Part shown: positions 25,210-33,826 of the stretch, one piece after another
How positions within the stretch are numbered: the stretch's first letter is position 1
How the letters are laid out: each line of letters starts with the position of its first letter
From: Candidatus Bathyarchaeota archaeon
GTDB taxonomy: Archaea > Thermoproteota > Bathyarchaeia > Bathyarchaeales > SOJC01
Assembly: GCA_020354575.1 (NCBI GenBank)
Contig: CP070649.1
Span: 1,439,225 to 1,503,224 of the forward strand
Direction of reading: 5' to 3'
DNA: 64,000 nt
The notes under the pieces: model-generated
Seen by the model: the letters and a program-made list of their open reading frames with translations, nothing else
The model's database searches: none
Told to the model about the DNA's origin: nothing
Translations under genes and position numbers: made by a program

Positions 25210-26547
25210 ATGTCGAATTATCCGAAAATAATAGTTACTCCTCCCGGGCCTAAGGCGAGAGAACTTATGAGACGCGACGAAAGGGTGATTTCTCAATCAT
25301 TTGTGAGGTTTTACCCCCTTGCAATCCAAAGTGGCAAAGGTTGCATAATTCGTGATGTAGATGGCAACGAATACATCGACTTCAATTCTGGGCTTGTGTG
25401 CTTAAATGTGGGGCACAGTCACCCAAAAGTAATAGAGGCCATAAAAAGTCAATTAGATCGGTTCCTGCATTATTCCATCACCGATTTCTTATATCATGAA
25501 GTCGTTGACGTGGCTGAGAAATTGGTGAAAGTAACCCCTGGAAAATGGGAAAAGAAAATTTTTTTTGGGAATAGTGGAGCTGAAGCAGTTGAAGCAGGAG
25601 CTAAACTAGCAAGATGGCATACACGGAAACAACGATACATAGCTTTTTCCAGCGCCTTCCATGGTAGAACATTTGGTGGGATGTCTTTTACTGCAAGTAA
25701 ACCTGTTCAGCGACGATACTTCTTCCCCTTAGTGCCTGGTGTAACCCATGTACCCTATGGTTATTGTTACCGCTGCCCCTTTAAGTTGACTTATCCGAAC
25801 TGTCACTACTGGTGTATCGATTTTATTGATGAACAAGTATTGCAGAAGTTCATCCCTCCAGAAGAGGTTGCAGCCTTTATCTTTGAACCCATTCAAGGAG
25901 AAGGCGGCTATGTTGTCCCTCCACCAGAATATTTCCAAAGGCTGAAGAAGCTAGCTGACAAATATGGTATATTATTAATGGACGACGAAGTTCAAGCGGG
26001 AATGGGAAGAACTGGTAAATGGTTCGCTATTGAAAATTGGGGTGTGGAGCCGGACATAATCTGCGTTGCTAAATCAATCGCAGCAGGAATGCCGTTGGGA
26101 GCCATGGTTGCTAAAGCCACGATTATGGATTGGGAAGGAGGCTCGCACGCAAGTACTTTTGGTGGTAACCCCGTATCCTGTGCAGCCGCGTCAGCAGTTA
26201 TCGATGTAATCCGAAGCGAGCGATTGCTAGAGAACGCGACGAAGCAGGGAAAATATATCATTAAACGGCTTAAAGAAATTGAGGAGCGAAGTGAAATCAT
26301 CGGTGACGTGCGAGGTAAAGGCTTGATGATCGGTATAGAACTAGTCGAGGATAAGACAAACAAAAAGCCTGCACAAAAGAAAGCAACAGAAATTATGACG
26401 AATTGCTGGAAGAAAGGCGTGGCTGTAATAACTTGTGGCAAGTCAACAATTAGGATTGTTCCTCCATTGATCATAACACAGAAACTTGTGGACGCGGGTC
26501 TAGATATCATTGAAAATGGGATAAAACAAGTGGAAAAGCGAAGATAA
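25210..26547 (+). CDS. Class III PLP aminotransferase (4-aminobutyrate/ornithine type or racemase)
   Basis: 445 residues. Fold type I, class III enzyme: DVDGNEYIDFNSGL, GNSGAEAVEAGAKLAR, the MDDEVQAGMGRTGKW motif and the PLP lysine in ICVAKSIAAGMPLGA. The CYRCPF...CHYWCI cysteine insert is characteristic of an archaeal branch that contains omega-aminotransferases and broad-specificity amino-acid racemases in Thermococcales, so the exact reaction is open. ATG 25210 has a purine-rich site (AGGCGAGATGG) and is preferred over TTG 25177. Confidence 0.85.
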   Translation: MSNYPKIIVTPPGPKARELMRRDERVISQSFVRFYPLAIQSGKGCIIRDVDGNEYIDFNSGLVCLNVGHSHPKVIEAIKSQLDRFLHYSITDFLYHEVVDVAEKLVKVTPGKWEKKIFFGNSGAEAVEAGAKLARWHTRKQRYIAFSSAFHGRTFGGMSFTASKPVQRRYFFPLVPGVTHVPYGYCYRCPFKLTYPNCHYWCIDFIDEQVLQKFIPPEEVAAFIFEPIQGEGGYVVPPPEYFQRLKKLADKYGILLMDDEVQAGMGRTGKWFAIENWGVEPDIICVAKSIAAGMPLGAMVAKATIMDWEGGSHASTFGGNPVSCAAASAVIDVIRSERLLENATKQGKYIIKRLKEIEERSEIIGDVRGKGLMIGIELVEDKTNKKPAQKKATEIMTNCWKKGVAVITCGKSTIRIVPPLIITQKLVDAGLDIIENGIKQVEKRR

Positions 26548-26568
26548 TTTTCCCTTTCACTGGAAACC

Positions 26569-26577
26569 TATTTAAAC
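26569..26577 (+). promoter_or_regulatory. TATA box for the MgtE-like transporter operon
   Basis: TATTTAAAC lies just after the aminotransferase stop. Transcription would start near 26600, leaving a leader of about 140 bases before the transporter ATG at 26740. An open frame from GTG 26612 covers most of the leader; whether it is translated is unclear. Confidence 0.45.
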
Positions 26578-26739
26578 AATCATTTCTTTTCCAGAATAAG
26601 GAGACAGAGCAGTGCTCGAGTCGCAGTTATGGCTAAACAGTTTGCAGCATGCAACGACTCTGCTTGAGAGGAACTTAAAGATGGATGGTGAAGGTGATGA
26701 TGAGGATTCGAAAAAGAGAAAGCGAGAGCCGGGGCTAAT

Positions 26740-27945
26740 ATGGCTGCAAGCAAAATTAGACAACTTAGCCTGGCCAAGACAACTAGCCAATCTCTGCTGT
26801 CTCTCGTTTTTGGTCTTGGTGATATTATTGCGGGAGTAATAATTGCTGTATCTCTAAGCATTTTTCCACACAAACATTGGATAATTGCTCTTTATCCAGG
26901 AGTTCTAAGTATGCGAGGTGTTATAGGTGGACTACTTTCGGGCAAATTGAGTACAGGCTTACACTTGGGTACAATTAAGACAAGTTTGTCTGGAGGAAAA
27001 AACAAGCATCTCCTCCTGCTGTTGAGCTCTAGCTCTGTCGTGACCTTTACAAGTAGCATTCTATTAGGATCTATAGCATCAATTTTTGCAGCTTTTTTTG
27101 GAGGGATAGACGTGCTCACTGGATTAATTATCTTTAGTACGTTACTGGCGACTATGGGCATTTCCTTGCTTGTAATTTCTCCTATTACAATAGGTGTTGC
27201 CTTTTACTCAGCAAAGAAAGGCTATGATCCGGACATAACTATCTACCCTATAGTGTCAACTATCGCCGACATATTGGTTACTCTTTGTTATGTTCTGGTT
27301 TTGGCTCTATCTTTGAGGAGCGGTATAAGCCAATTCCTTATATTTTTTTTCGGTTTAGCTTTTGCAGTTGTTGTAGTGGTTATTTTGTTCAAAAATAGAA
27401 AAGAGAATGAACTCTTACAGATAATAAAAGAAGCTCTCATCACTTTGATTCTTGTGGCCTTCATAGTTAACATTACTGGCTCTTTGCTTTCTCAAATGAG
27501 TGGAGTTTTGAGGTCTAGACCAGAAATTTATGTCGTTTATCCAGCCCTTCTCAATACAATTGGGGGATTTGGTGCCATCGTAGGATCGACAGCTACGACC
27601 AAACTTGCGCTAGGGACAATGACCTCTTTCAGATCAATAAAACACCACAAGAGCCAAATATTTGGAGCATGGCTTGCCTCAGCTGCGATTTTTCTGATAA
27701 TCTCAGTAATCTCATTACCTTTTCAATCTCCGATTAATTTTATCCAAGCTTTGAAATCTGTTGGGGTGCTTCTAGCTACAAACACTCTTGCCACGGCATC
27801 TATGGTTTTCATTTCTATTACCGTAGCTGTCTTAACCTTTCAGAAAGGCCTTGATCCGGACAATTTTGTGATACCCATAGAAAGTTCCTTAGCGGATATA
27901 CTAACGACGATTTCACTTGTTATTATGTTAAGTTTGGCAGGTTAA
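26740..27945 (+). CDS. MgtE/SLC41-type divalent cation transporter
   Basis: 401 residues, almost entirely membrane-embedded. Two copies of the MgtE membrane domain are visible: YPGVLSMRGVIGGLLSGKL in the first and YPALLNTIGGFGAIVGSTA in the second, each followed by GLDPDN/GYDPDITIYPI-type pore helices. This duplicated form resembles SLC41. The cytosolic N and CBS domains of bacterial MgtE are absent. The substrate is probably Mg2+ or another divalent ion. Two PhoU/TrkA-C genes follow and may supply regulation. Confidence 0.8.
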   Translation: MAASKIRQLSLAKTTSQSLLSLVFGLGDIIAGVIIAVSLSIFPHKHWIIALYPGVLSMRGVIGGLLSGKLSTGLHLGTIKTSLSGGKNKHLLLLLSSSSVVTFTSSILLGSIASIFAAFFGGIDVLTGLIIFSTLLATMGISLLVISPITIGVAFYSAKKGYDPDITIYPIVSTIADILVTLCYVLVLALSLRSGISQFLIFFFGLAFAVVVVVILFKNRKENELLQIIKEALITLILVAFIVNITGSLLSQMSGVLRSRPEIYVVYPALLNTIGGFGAIVGSTATTKLALGTMTSFRSIKHHKSQIFGAWLASAAIFLIISVISLPFQSPINFIQALKSVGVLLATNTLATASMVFISITVAVLTFQKGLDPDNFVIPIESSLADILTTISLVIMLSLAG

Positions 27946-28027
27946 GCTAAAACAGCAAAGATTATCTAATATCAAATGATAAATGTATTCCCGTGGCTTT
28001 CACTAATTTCGGAGTGTACTTCGCCAT

Positions 28028-28642
28028 ATGGTGAAGTTGGAGAAAATTGAATACAAACCCATACCAGTTAGAGATCTGCTTATTGAAATCAAAGACTCAT
28101 CAGAACTGATGATTGACTTGGCCTATTCTGCTGCTCTTTTCAATAGCAAAGAATTAGCAAAAGAAGTTTTGGAACTTGAAGAACGAGTAGACACCTTGAC
28201 ATATCTTTTGAATATGAATACTATGATTGCAGTCAGGGATGCTCAAGACGCTCAGCTTCTCGTAGGTGTTTCTGTTGTTTCATCAGCTGCAGATAAGATA
28301 TCAGACGCTGCTGCAGACATTGCAACCATAGTAATCCAGGATATTGGCATCCACCCGATCGTCCGTGAAGCATTTAAAAAAGTTGCCGAGCATCTTGTTT
28401 GCGTGAAGATTAGACAAAACTCCGTCTTGACTAAGGCTTCTCTTGGAGAGTTAGAGTTGGCCGCAAAAATCGGTGTAGATATCATTGCAATTAAAAGAGA
28501 CAAAGCATGGAAAATAAATCCAGAAAAATCGGAGACTCTAAAAAAGGCCGATCTTTTGATTGCCCGAGGCGCGCCACATGGAACGGATGCACTAATTGGA
28601 CTTGCTGATGGAACACTGCAAAGGTTGGAGGATACACATTGA
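28028..28642 (+). CDS. PhoU/TrkA-C regulatory protein, first copy
   Basis: 204 residues. Residues 15-110 are a PhoU-like helical region (IKDSSELMIDLAYSAALF). Residues 120-200 are a TrkA-C/RCK-C domain (ELELAAKIGVDIIAIKRD, then ADLLIARGAPHG), a small ligand-binding fold that gates cation transport. It lies 82 bases after the transporter, overlaps the next gene by 4 bases, and probably works as its cytosolic regulator. Confidence 0.85.
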   Translation: MVKLEKIEYKPIPVRDLLIEIKDSSELMIDLAYSAALFNSKELAKEVLELEERVDTLTYLLNMNTMIAVRDAQDAQLLVGVSVVSSAADKISDAAADIATIVIQDIGIHPIVREAFKKVAEHLVCVKIRQNSVLTKASLGELELAAKIGVDIIAIKRDKAWKINPEKSETLKKADLLIARGAPHGTDALIGLADGTLQRLEDTH

Positions 28643-29220
28643 CTGCGAAAAAAGAACCTTTCGCAATAATTATTGAGAAACTGGTAGAATTAAAGGACAC
28701 GTCTGAGCTGATGGTTGATTTGGCATATTCCTCTCTCTTATTGAATAATCAGCACCTTGCAGAGGAAGTGCAAGCTCTTGAAGAACACATGGATAAACTT
28801 CACACGGAATTTGAAAAACTTGTTCTCTCAAGCGGGTTCAAACCCGAAGACTCCCAACACTTCTTAGGGATGATTAGATTAGGAGTCGCAACGGAACAAA
28901 TAGCTGATGCCGGAAATGAAATTGCAGAAGTGGTTCTTAGAGAATTGCAGCCGCATCCGATACTAAAACTCGCCATTGAAGAGGCGGAAGAAACAGTTGC
29001 TCGAGTCCCAGTTTCCTCCTCCTCGCCCTTAATAGGAAAAACGCTTCGTCAAGCCCAGATTCACGAGGAGACTGGAATGTGGATTCTGGCTATCAAAAGA
29101 GGCGATGTTTGGCTACGTCCCCGGCACGGCACAGTAATAGAAGAAAATGATATCTTAATCGCCTCAGGATACGCAGAAGGAGAGGCAGATTTCGAAAACC
29201 TTGCTTCACCAAATGAATAG
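28639..29220 (+). CDS. PhoU/TrkA-C regulatory protein, second copy
   Basis: 193 residues with the same PhoU plus TrkA-C layout as the preceding gene (LKDTSELMVDLAYSSLLL, then IHEETGMWILAIKRGDVW and NDILIASGYAEGE). The two are clearly paralogues and may form a heteromer. Start is TTG 28639, with GGAGG 8 bases upstream and a TTGA overlap with the previous stop. Confidence 0.85.
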   Translation: MTAKKEPFAIIIEKLVELKDTSELMVDLAYSSLLLNNQHLAEEVQALEEHMDKLHTEFEKLVLSSGFKPEDSQHFLGMIRLGVATEQIADAGNEIAEVVLRELQPHPILKLAIEEAEETVARVPVSSSSPLIGKTLRQAQIHEETGMWILAIKRGDVWLRPRHGTVIEENDILIASGYAEGEADFENLASPNE

Positions 29221-29350
29221 ATAAAAATCTATCAGATTTTAGTGCTTGATATTGCTCGCCTGTAATTATTTCCGTTTGCATGCATGCTTGCTGGATTTCA
29301 CTATTGACGGTTATCAGAACTCGATTTTAAACATAAATTCAAGTCCCCTG

Positions 29351-30649
29351 TTACAGACGAAGCTTGTCCCTGTATGCTTCGATATCTAAAAATCCATGAC
29401 CACTAATATTCATTAGAATAACTTTCTTTGCACCCGCTCTATCTGCTACTAAGGCCTCGTCTATACCTGCCCTCACGGCATAGGCTGACTCAGGCGCAAT
29501 TAGCCAGCCTTCAGTCTGGAAAAACACTTTGGCTGCATCAAAAACCACTTTTTCGTCTGCGGGATATGCTACTGCTTTTACAATCTCCCGGTTTCGCAAT
29601 GCGCTTACTAGGGGTGCAGCAGCATGGTATCTCAGTCCATCCGCTCTAATAGGTTTCATCTCAGTCTGATGTCCTAATGTAAACATTTTTAACAGGGGAG
29701 TTTGTTCTGCTACGTCTCCAAAATCATATCTATACTCCCCTTTGATAAGGTTGGGGGCAGATTCAGATTGAGCTGCTAGGAATTCGCACTCGAGATTACC
29801 TCGCAGCATCTCCCCTGCAAAAGGCAAGGCGATTCCACCAAAGTTCGAGCCGCCACCTAAACAACCGACTATCAAATCAGGGGTGTCATCAGCGAGCTTA
29901 AATTGCTCAATTGTCTCTAGTCCAATTATTGACTGATGAATTAAGACATGATTAAGAACCGAGCCTAATGAATAGACGCATCCTTCATTAAGGCTAGCAT
30001 ATTCGAGTCCTTCAGATACTGCGATTCCTAGCGAACCTGGATGTTTTGTGTCTTTTGTTAGCAACTCTCTGCCAATTTTTGTCTTTTTGCTTGGGGATGG
30101 ATGGACCGTTGCCCCTAGAAGCCTCATGAAGGTTCTGCGATCCATCTTCCAATCATAAACTGCTCGAACCCAAAAGACCACACAACTTAAACCCATTAAC
30201 TTTGCTGCATAAGACAAAGCACTCCCCCATTGTCCGGCACCAGTCTCCGTTACCAGTGTTGTTTTTCCTTCCTCTGCTGCGAAGAATGCTTGAGCCAGAG
30301 CAGTGTTCACTTTATGTGAACCAGTTGGCGACAGATCTTCTCGTTTGTAATATAATCGAACGTTTTTTAATCCTAGAAATTTTTCCAACCTTCTAGCCCG
30401 ATATAGAGGTCGAGGTCGACCAGCTTGAATATATAATTCTCTAATCTCCTCGGGGATATCAATCCAGCGATCTTTGGAGGATTCTTGTTTTAAGCATTCA
30501 TTAATCATTGTTTTCTTCAAGAACATGGCACGAGAAGGTCCGCTTTCGGGCTCTTTAGGGGGAGGTAACGGATCTGGTAAATCTGGTGCTATATTATACC
30601 ACTTTTTAGGCAATTTGTTAATAGGAAGAGGAATTTGATTCGCCTTCAT
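29351..30649 (-). CDS. trpB2: Tryptophan synthase beta-like protein (TrpB2)
   Basis: 432 residues from ATG 30649. Fold type II PLP enzyme: PLP lysine in LSPTGSHKVNTALAQ, TETGAGQWGSALS, phosphate loop CLGGGSNFGG. The N-terminal KKWYNIAPDLPDPLPPP is the TrpB2 hallmark, distinguishing it from TrpB1. TrpB2 condenses indole or O-phosphoserine-derived aminoacrylate to tryptophan and often acts without TrpA. No other trp gene is in the window. The frame is open to 30718; neither start has a clear ribosome site. Confidence 0.9.
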   Translation of the reverse strand: MKANQIPLPINKLPKKWYNIAPDLPDPLPPPKEPESGPSRAMFLKKTMINECLKQESSKDRWIDIPEEIRELYIQAGRPRPLYRARRLEKFLGLKNVRLYYKREDLSPTGSHKVNTALAQAFFAAEEGKTTLVTETGAGQWGSALSYAAKLMGLSCVVFWVRAVYDWKMDRRTFMRLLGATVHPSPSKKTKIGRELLTKDTKHPGSLGIAVSEGLEYASLNEGCVYSLGSVLNHVLIHQSIIGLETIEQFKLADDTPDLIVGCLGGGSNFGGIALPFAGEMLRGNLECEFLAAQSESAPNLIKGEYRYDFGDVAEQTPLLKMFTLGHQTEMKPIRADGLRYHAAAPLVSALRNREIVKAVAYPADEKVVFDAAKVFFQTEGWLIAPESAYAVRAGIDEALVADRAGAKKVILMNISGHGFLDIEAYRDKLRL

Positions 30650-30739
30650 ATCTATCAGCTGACCATAAGAGAGTATACTGTGCAGAGAATATTGAAATAA
30701 ATGTTTCCACCCTAGCACTCGGGCGCGTTGGCATCGCTC

Positions 30740-31588
30740 TTATTTTGATTCAGCTATTTCGATCATTTCTATAGCTGAAAGGCCACCCATATGTAATTCT
30801 AATAGACTATCTCGATGGTTTCTTTTCACGATTCCGTTTATCAGGAACACGATCATTCCTTTCTTTGCCTTTGTCATGTTTTCCGCCTTGGCATCCCAAA
30901 AAACAACCGGAATAATGCCAGTTTTGTCTTTGAGCATTATTCGTAGGACTTTGCCTTGGGTGCCATTTCTCCTTTGGAAAGTGGATACGGGAGATATTGC
31001 TTGGATATTTCCTCTAACAATGACTTTTCTCTGGTCCTCTCGTAGCTCAGCTATTCTCTCCAAGAAATCTTGGATATGTGGGAAATCTTCTTCTATTTTG
31101 TCTTTCGGATCAACCTCGATCTGGCCTCGTTCTCCCATATGTAATTCTAACTCGCCATTTTGGGAACTTCGAACATATCCATGCGAGAATTTCATTATTT
31201 GCCCCAATCGAATATTCTCGGAAAACTTCGCTTTGTCGCCCCATAAAATAACCTTGATCATTCCGGTTCTATCTGCAATTAGAAGTCTCGCGATTAGTCC
31301 GCTCCCATTTGGTCTGTGAAAGACCTTTGGTAAGTTTATAAGTAAAACACGACCGAAAATACTTACATCAGCTAGACCTGAAACAAGCTGGTTTATATGG
31401 AGCTTAGGTGTTGATTTTTTTAGCTCTATTCTAACTCCCAACTCTGCTGCTACCAATCGTGCAGCTGCTGCGCTTGTTAACAACCCTCCACTAGCTTCCT
31501 TCTTTTTCTCTATTGCCATTGTGATTTCTTCAATTGATATGTCATTGTGGCAAGAAAGAATACGATTAATTATCTCCTTTTCAGTCAT
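30740..31588 (-). CDS. rpa: RPA-like single-stranded DNA-binding protein
   Basis: 282 residues. After an N-terminal helical part (about 1-55) there are two OB folds: about 70-160 (VSIFGRVLLINLPKVF ... DRTGMIKVILWG) and about 175-275 (KVIVRGNIQAISPVSTF ... DKTGIIPVVFWD). It should coat ssDNA during replication and repair. No zinc finger is visible. GAGAAGAGA precedes ATG 31588, which I prefer over the longer frame to 31630. It lies just upstream of trpB2. Confidence 0.85.
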   Translation of the reverse strand: MTEKEIINRILSCHNDISIEEITMAIEKKKEASGGLLTSAAAARLVAAELGVRIELKKSTPKLHINQLVSGLADVSIFGRVLLINLPKVFHRPNGSGLIARLLIADRTGMIKVILWGDKAKFSENIRLGQIMKFSHGYVRSSQNGELELHMGERGQIEVDPKDKIEEDFPHIQDFLERIAELREDQRKVIVRGNIQAISPVSTFQRRNGTQGKVLRIMLKDKTGIIPVVFWDAKAENMTKAKKGMIVFLINGIVKRNHRDSLLELHMGGLSAIEMIEIAESK

Positions 31589-31716
31589 TCTCTTCTCACA
31601 GCATGTTTTTAATGAATGTAGGGGTGGCATAAACCTGTTTTGACACTTCTTTTTCTTTATAGGCTACCACAAAAATAAACATGCAAACCTCACGAGATAA
31701 TATGGCAGTCTACGGA

Positions 31717-31833
31717 TTATTCGATCTTTTCTTCTCGGCCGCGAAGGATTTGAAGGAATATAATAACTAGTGCTATAAACGCTGTGACCATTAGGATGTA
31801 TGTCAACGTTTGAAAGAATTCTCCCGCACTCAT
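31717..31833 (-). CDS. 38-residue single-pass membrane protein
   Basis: A short frame encoding MSAGEFFQTLTYILMVTAFI and then a continuing helix ending in LRGREEKIE. One transmembrane segment (about residues 10-27) is followed by a charged cytoplasmic tail. AGGTGA lies about 10 bases before the ATG. It sits in the otherwise empty gap between the RPA and SWIM genes on the same strand. Coding status is inferred from composition and the ribosome site. Function is unknown. Confidence 0.5.
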   Translation of the reverse strand: MSAGEFFQTLTYILMVTAFIALVIIFLQILRGREEKIE

Positions 31834-31875
31834 CCTTAGAGCTTCACCTTTCTGCATAGTAAATGTCTTTTATAT

Positions 31876-32286
31876 TTAAACTATAGCCTTTTTCCATTCG
31901 TCCATTAACGCATCATAAAGCTCATCATCTTCCTCATATCTATCATACTCTCCTAGGGTTTCTGCCAATTTCTGCGCTATTAGATGATAACACATATGAA
32001 TTTGATTGTCCATTACTCGAAAATAAAAATCGTCACAATCACAAAAATCTGCAGCAGGCATTATGAGATAGTCTCGTCTTTTCCCTACAACGATCCAGAC
32101 GACACGATAACTAGGTTTAAAAAGATATCTTTTCACTCTCTTGCCTTCGACTGCTTTCCACGCTCTTGTGAAACGTTGGCCAAAAATATTTGACAGCTTC
32201 TTTAAGTCAGCAGCTTCAACCTCTTTTTTTTTCGCCACCTTTTTCCTAATTTGCTCAAGAATTTCGGGTTCTGAAATTTTTGGCAA
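31876..32286 (-). CDS. SWIM-type zinc-finger protein
   Basis: 136 residues. The C-terminal half carries CDCDDFYFRVMDNQIHMCYH, which matches the SWIM pattern CxC...CxH. SWIM fingers bind DNA or partner proteins, and in eukaryotes are found in Shu-complex factors that assist Rad51. The tail is very acidic. Start is TTG 32286, with a TATA-like TTTTTATAC roughly 35-40 bases upstream. Two genes upstream of RPA in the same direction, so a repair role is conceivable but unproven. Confidence 0.7.
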   Translation of the reverse strand: MPKISEPEILEQIRKKVAKKKEVEAADLKKLSNIFGQRFTRAWKAVEGKRVKRYLFKPSYRVVWIVVGKRRDYLIMPAADFCDCDDFYFRVMDNQIHMCYHLIAQKLAETLGEYDRYEEDDELYDALMDEWKKAIV

Positions 32287-32356
32287 CTAACGATCACAAA
32301 GCCTCTATAATTTGAAGTTGTATAAAAAGCGGAAATTTTAGTGTCCACTCAAAAAT

Positions 32357-32950
32357 TCATTCAATTACTATTGATGCGCCTTTCGGTTTGCATTTCTTAG
32401 CATTCAATATAATTTCTAGCACCCCATTTTTATAAGATGTTTTTGCACCTATAGGCTCAATTTCCACCGGAAGTTTCACTTTTTTGTAGAACTTCTTATT
32501 TGGCATATCGACAGAAATTGTTAGTATATTGTTCATGACGCTGAGCTTGATGTCTTTCTTCTCTACACCTGGTAGTTCCGCTACGACGTTTACATAACCA
32601 TCCGTACTTATGACATCGACTAGAGGTTCGCACTCTTCTTTTATCTTTGGTCCATGTCTGCTTGGTTTAACGTTTCCGAACTCTCTCACTACAGGATTTC
32701 CATCTCGACTAATTGTCATGGAATAGCCATAGACAAAAGGTCCTAATTCACGAACTTTTCTACCGTCTGGCAATTTTCGTTCTCGTACGTAATCTTTCGG
32801 CACGCGAGAAGTAAACTTTTTGAGCTCTCTATTCATCATTTCTTCGATATCTTGAAGCACTTCCTCTATATCTTCAAAGAACCATCCTCTGGAAAAAGGG
32901 CTTCTCATTTTCCTTTTAAACCATCTTTCAAAATCTTCGTCACGGAACAT
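32357..32950 (-). CDS. hsp20: Hsp20 / alpha-crystallin small heat-shock protein
   Basis: 197 residues. The alpha-crystallin domain occupies about 100-190 (VVAELPGVEKKDIKLSV, then KKVKLPVEI and the closing YKNGVLEIIL). A longer N-terminal part than in minimal Hsp20 has a charged DFERWFKRKM start and a GRKVRELGPFVYGYSMT segment typical of an archaeal subgroup. It is an ATP-independent holdase forming oligomers. The usual C-terminal IxI/V anchor may be represented by ASIVIE. Confidence 0.85.
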   Translation of the reverse strand: MFRDEDFERWFKRKMRSPFSRGWFFEDIEEVLQDIEEMMNRELKKFTSRVPKDYVRERKLPDGRKVRELGPFVYGYSMTISRDGNPVVREFGNVKPSRHGPKIKEECEPLVDVISTDGYVNVVAELPGVEKKDIKLSVMNNILTISVDMPNKKFYKKVKLPVEIEPIGAKTSYKNGVLEIILNAKKCKPKGASIVIE

Positions 32951-33007
32951 GGCTTTATCCCATCTAAACCTAGATAATGAATTTAATAATAATTTGCTTT
33001 GATGCTT

Positions 33008-33826
33008 TTAGCCTATACCTTTAAGCTGTTTAATTGTTCCTAGAAATGTTCCTTCGAGGAGATATACTTCTGCTTCATCGATGTCTATGACTTCAGATCG
33101 AAGAATAGGTCCAACGTATTTCCTTCCTTTGGCTTTTCTATTAATTGGGCGCCCTCCCAGAAAATCATTGAAGCAAGGCATTATGATAAGTTGATTGTTT
33201 TTCGGCTTTTTCAGAAATCTTTTAATTTTTTGTGTTGATTTCTTGGTGTATTTGCTTTTTATGAATGCAGCCGCTAGTTTTGCATTATCATATTCAGCTT
33301 TTATCCATACAGGGGTGGCTATGTAGAATCCACTTGCATCGCGGAAGGTAATTGTTGGATGTACATGACCCATTATGAGGGTGCGGCATTTCAGGAGTTT
33401 CTGTGCTGGCCACGTGTGTCCGTGAAAAAGACCAATTGTATTCAACGTTATGCCTGTGGAGGGATGTATCTGTATGGTGGGAGGAAGCAAAGGCGCTATA
33501 TTTCCATCGTGGTTTCCACGGATTATTTGTATATCCGCGATTTTTCCCTTCAGCGTTTCGAAAAATTTTGGTATATCCTGCCACTCGCTTAGTTCTGCCT
33601 TTGCCACTGTATGTTTAATATCACCTAAGATTATGACGGAATCGGGAGTTGTTTTGTCAATCAATTGGATAAGCTTGTGGAGGGTCTTTGACGTTTGTGA
33701 TGGGATGTGAACACCTTTTCGTATTAGGTTCGTTTCCCACCCTAGATGTAGATCCGCGATGATTAGGGATTTCTGCTGCTCTTTTTCGTGCAAGAGAGCA
33801 GGGAAATTCTCCACAGGTGTTAGCAT
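33008..33826 (-). CDS. Archaeal SbcD-related metallophosphoesterase
   Basis: 272 residues. Calcineurin-like core with LIIADLHLGWE (D and H ligands near 24-27), ILGDIKH, IRGNHDG and MGHVHPT. It fits the archaeal SbcD/Mre11-related phosphoesterase family, shorter than true Mre11 and without its capping domain. Likely a nuclease or phosphodiesterase; substrate unknown. Its ATG overlaps the end of the upstream inositol-phosphatase family gene by 7 bases. Confidence 0.85.
   Translation of the reverse strand: MLTPVENFPALLHEKEQQKSLIIADLHLGWETNLIRKGVHIPSQTSKTLHKLIQLIDKTTPDSVIILGDIKHTVAKAELSEWQDIPKFFETLKGKIADIQIIRGNHDGNIAPLLPPTIQIHPSTGITLNTIGLFHGHTWPAQKLLKCRTLIMGHVHPTITFRDASGFYIATPVWIKAEYDNAKLAAAFIKSKYTKKSTQKIKRFLKKPKNNQLIIMPCFNDFLGGRPINRKAKGRKYVGPILRSEVIDIDEAEVYLLEGTFLGTIKQLKGIG

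Noticed and set aside
26612..26839. Open frame at the head of the MgtE-like gene
   Set aside because: Its second half is an out-of-frame shadow of the transporter. Translation of the leader part is possible but unsupported, so it is mentioned only under the promoter.
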